Source: Gemmatimonadota bacterium
Lineage (GTDB): Bacteria > Gemmatimonadota > Gemmatimonadetes > Gemmatimonadales > GWC2-71-9
DNA length: 6,324 nt
Assembly: GCA_003222235.1 (NCBI GenBank)
Contig: QHVD01000089.1
Coordinates: 1 to 6,324 of the forward strand
Reading direction: 5' to 3'
Shown here: positions 5,888-6,324 of the stretch, in pieces
Position numbering within the stretch: position 1 is the first letter of the stretch
How the letters are laid out: each line of letters starts with the position of its first letter
Position numbers and translations under genes: made by a program
Notes under the pieces: generated by a model
What the model saw: the letters and a program-made list of their open reading frames with translations, nothing else
What the model was told of the DNA's origin: nothing
Database searches by the model: none

Positions 5888-6324
5888 TTACCGCTGGGCA
5901 ATGAGCGCCAGCGCCACCCCGTTGGACCACCCGAACCCGTCTTGCGTCGGGTACTCTCCGCCGCCGGCTCGGGCGTCCAGATCGACCACGTCGTACTTCT
6001 CCACCATCTTGCCTGTCGCCTCATACGTCCGCCGGTTCAGGGCGAGCCAGTGCTCGCGGGCGGCATCGGCCAGGTCCGGGCCGCCGTAACGCCGCACTCC
6101 CTCGATCGCCAGCCACTCCAGGGGGGGCCAGCCGTTGGGCGCATCCCATTGTTGACCGGAAGCGATCAGGGTCGTCACGAACCCGCCGGACCTCAAGAAC
6201 TCGCGCCCGAGGCGCGCGGCGACCCGACGGCCTTGCTCGGCCGTGGCCAGTCCGAAATAGAGCGGGGCGGCGGCCGCGAGCGTGGGGCGGTCGTCAACGC
6301 GCTCGCCGCTCTTCCAGCGGACGT
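5888..6324 (-). CDS. Trehalase, glycoside hydrolase family 37 (C-terminal part, 5' partial)
   Basis: This is the last 144 residues of a trehalase that enters from the right edge and ends at TAA 5888-5890. The enzyme hydrolyses trehalose to two glucose molecules (EC 3.2.1.28). The GH37 signature QWDAPNGWPP agrees with the trehalase pattern Q-W-D-x-P-x-[GAV]-W-[PAS]-P. It is followed by MVEKYDV, whose Glu (codon 5999-6001) corresponds to the catalytic base Glu496 of E. coli TreA. GGGEYPTQDGFGWSNGV closes the domain, its Glu matching Glu511 of TreA with the same 15-residue spacing from the base. The catalytic acid Asp is upstream of the window. The C-terminus ends soon after the last motif, as in bacterial trehalases. 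Whether the enzyme is periplasmic (TreA-like) or cytoplasmic (TreF-like) cannot be seen because the N-terminus is missing, so no gene symbol is given. Confidence 0.93.
   Translation of the reverse strand, partial: VRWKSGERVDDRPTLAAAAPLYFGLATAEQGRRVAARLGREFLRSGGFVTTLIASGQQWDAPNGWPPLEWLAIEGVRRYGGPDLADAAREHWLALNRRTYEATGKMVEKYDVVDLDARAGGGEYPTQDGFGWSNGVALALIAQR

Noticed and set aside
5115..6089. Plus-strand open frame of 324 codons opposite the lipoprotein and trehalase
   Set aside because: It runs antisense to the trehalase motifs and the lipoprotein, is rich in Arg, Gly and Ala from GC-rich antisense, and shows no domain.

Overview
The base composition is strongly GC-rich, most start codons are preceded by GA-rich ribosome binding sites, and there is a type IV minor-pilin operon plus a large Ig-like surface protein fragment. 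Together these suggest a free-living, environmental, high-GC Gram-negative bacterium. The style of the pilin proteins, of the FixJ/NarL-type regulator and of the Ig-like repeat reminds me of Gemmatimonadota. That assignment is inference from recognition and is not proven by the window.

Layout: the left edge (1-215, plus strand) is the 3' end of a secreted or surface protein with bacterial Ig-like repeats. Every other gene is on the minus strand, so I describe them from right to left, in the direction of transcription. The right edge holds the C-terminal 144 residues of a GH37 trehalase, followed closely by a predicted lipoprotein of unknown function (5049-5867). After a 242-base gap comes a tightly packed operon: an 81-residue small protein (4561-4806), a 142-residue uncharacterised protein (4136-4564), a PilV-like minor pilin (3745-4149), a PilW-like minor pilin (2876-3757) and a PilX-like protein (1738-2882). 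Neighbouring reading frames in this operon overlap by 4, 14, 13 and 7 bases, which points to translational coupling. The PilX-like gene is interrupted by a one-base frameshift at a GGG run (2246-2248).

A non-coding stretch (1403-1737) with a 14-bp perfect palindrome and GC-rich hairpins separates the pilus operon from a LuxR/NarL-type response regulator (641-1402). The phospho-accepting aspartate of its receiver is replaced by alanine. Downstream is a small zinc-ribbon protein (229-588), which converges on the Ig-like gene.

Functional reading: PilV, PilW and PilX normally form the priming tip complex of a type IV pilus. The two small proteins co-translated ahead of them are the best candidates here for undescribed pilus-associated factors. 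FimU/GspH and PilY1 partners are not present in the window. The trehalase and lipoprotein appear to be a separate transcription unit. I found no CRISPR array, tRNA, rRNA, insertion sequence or integrase.
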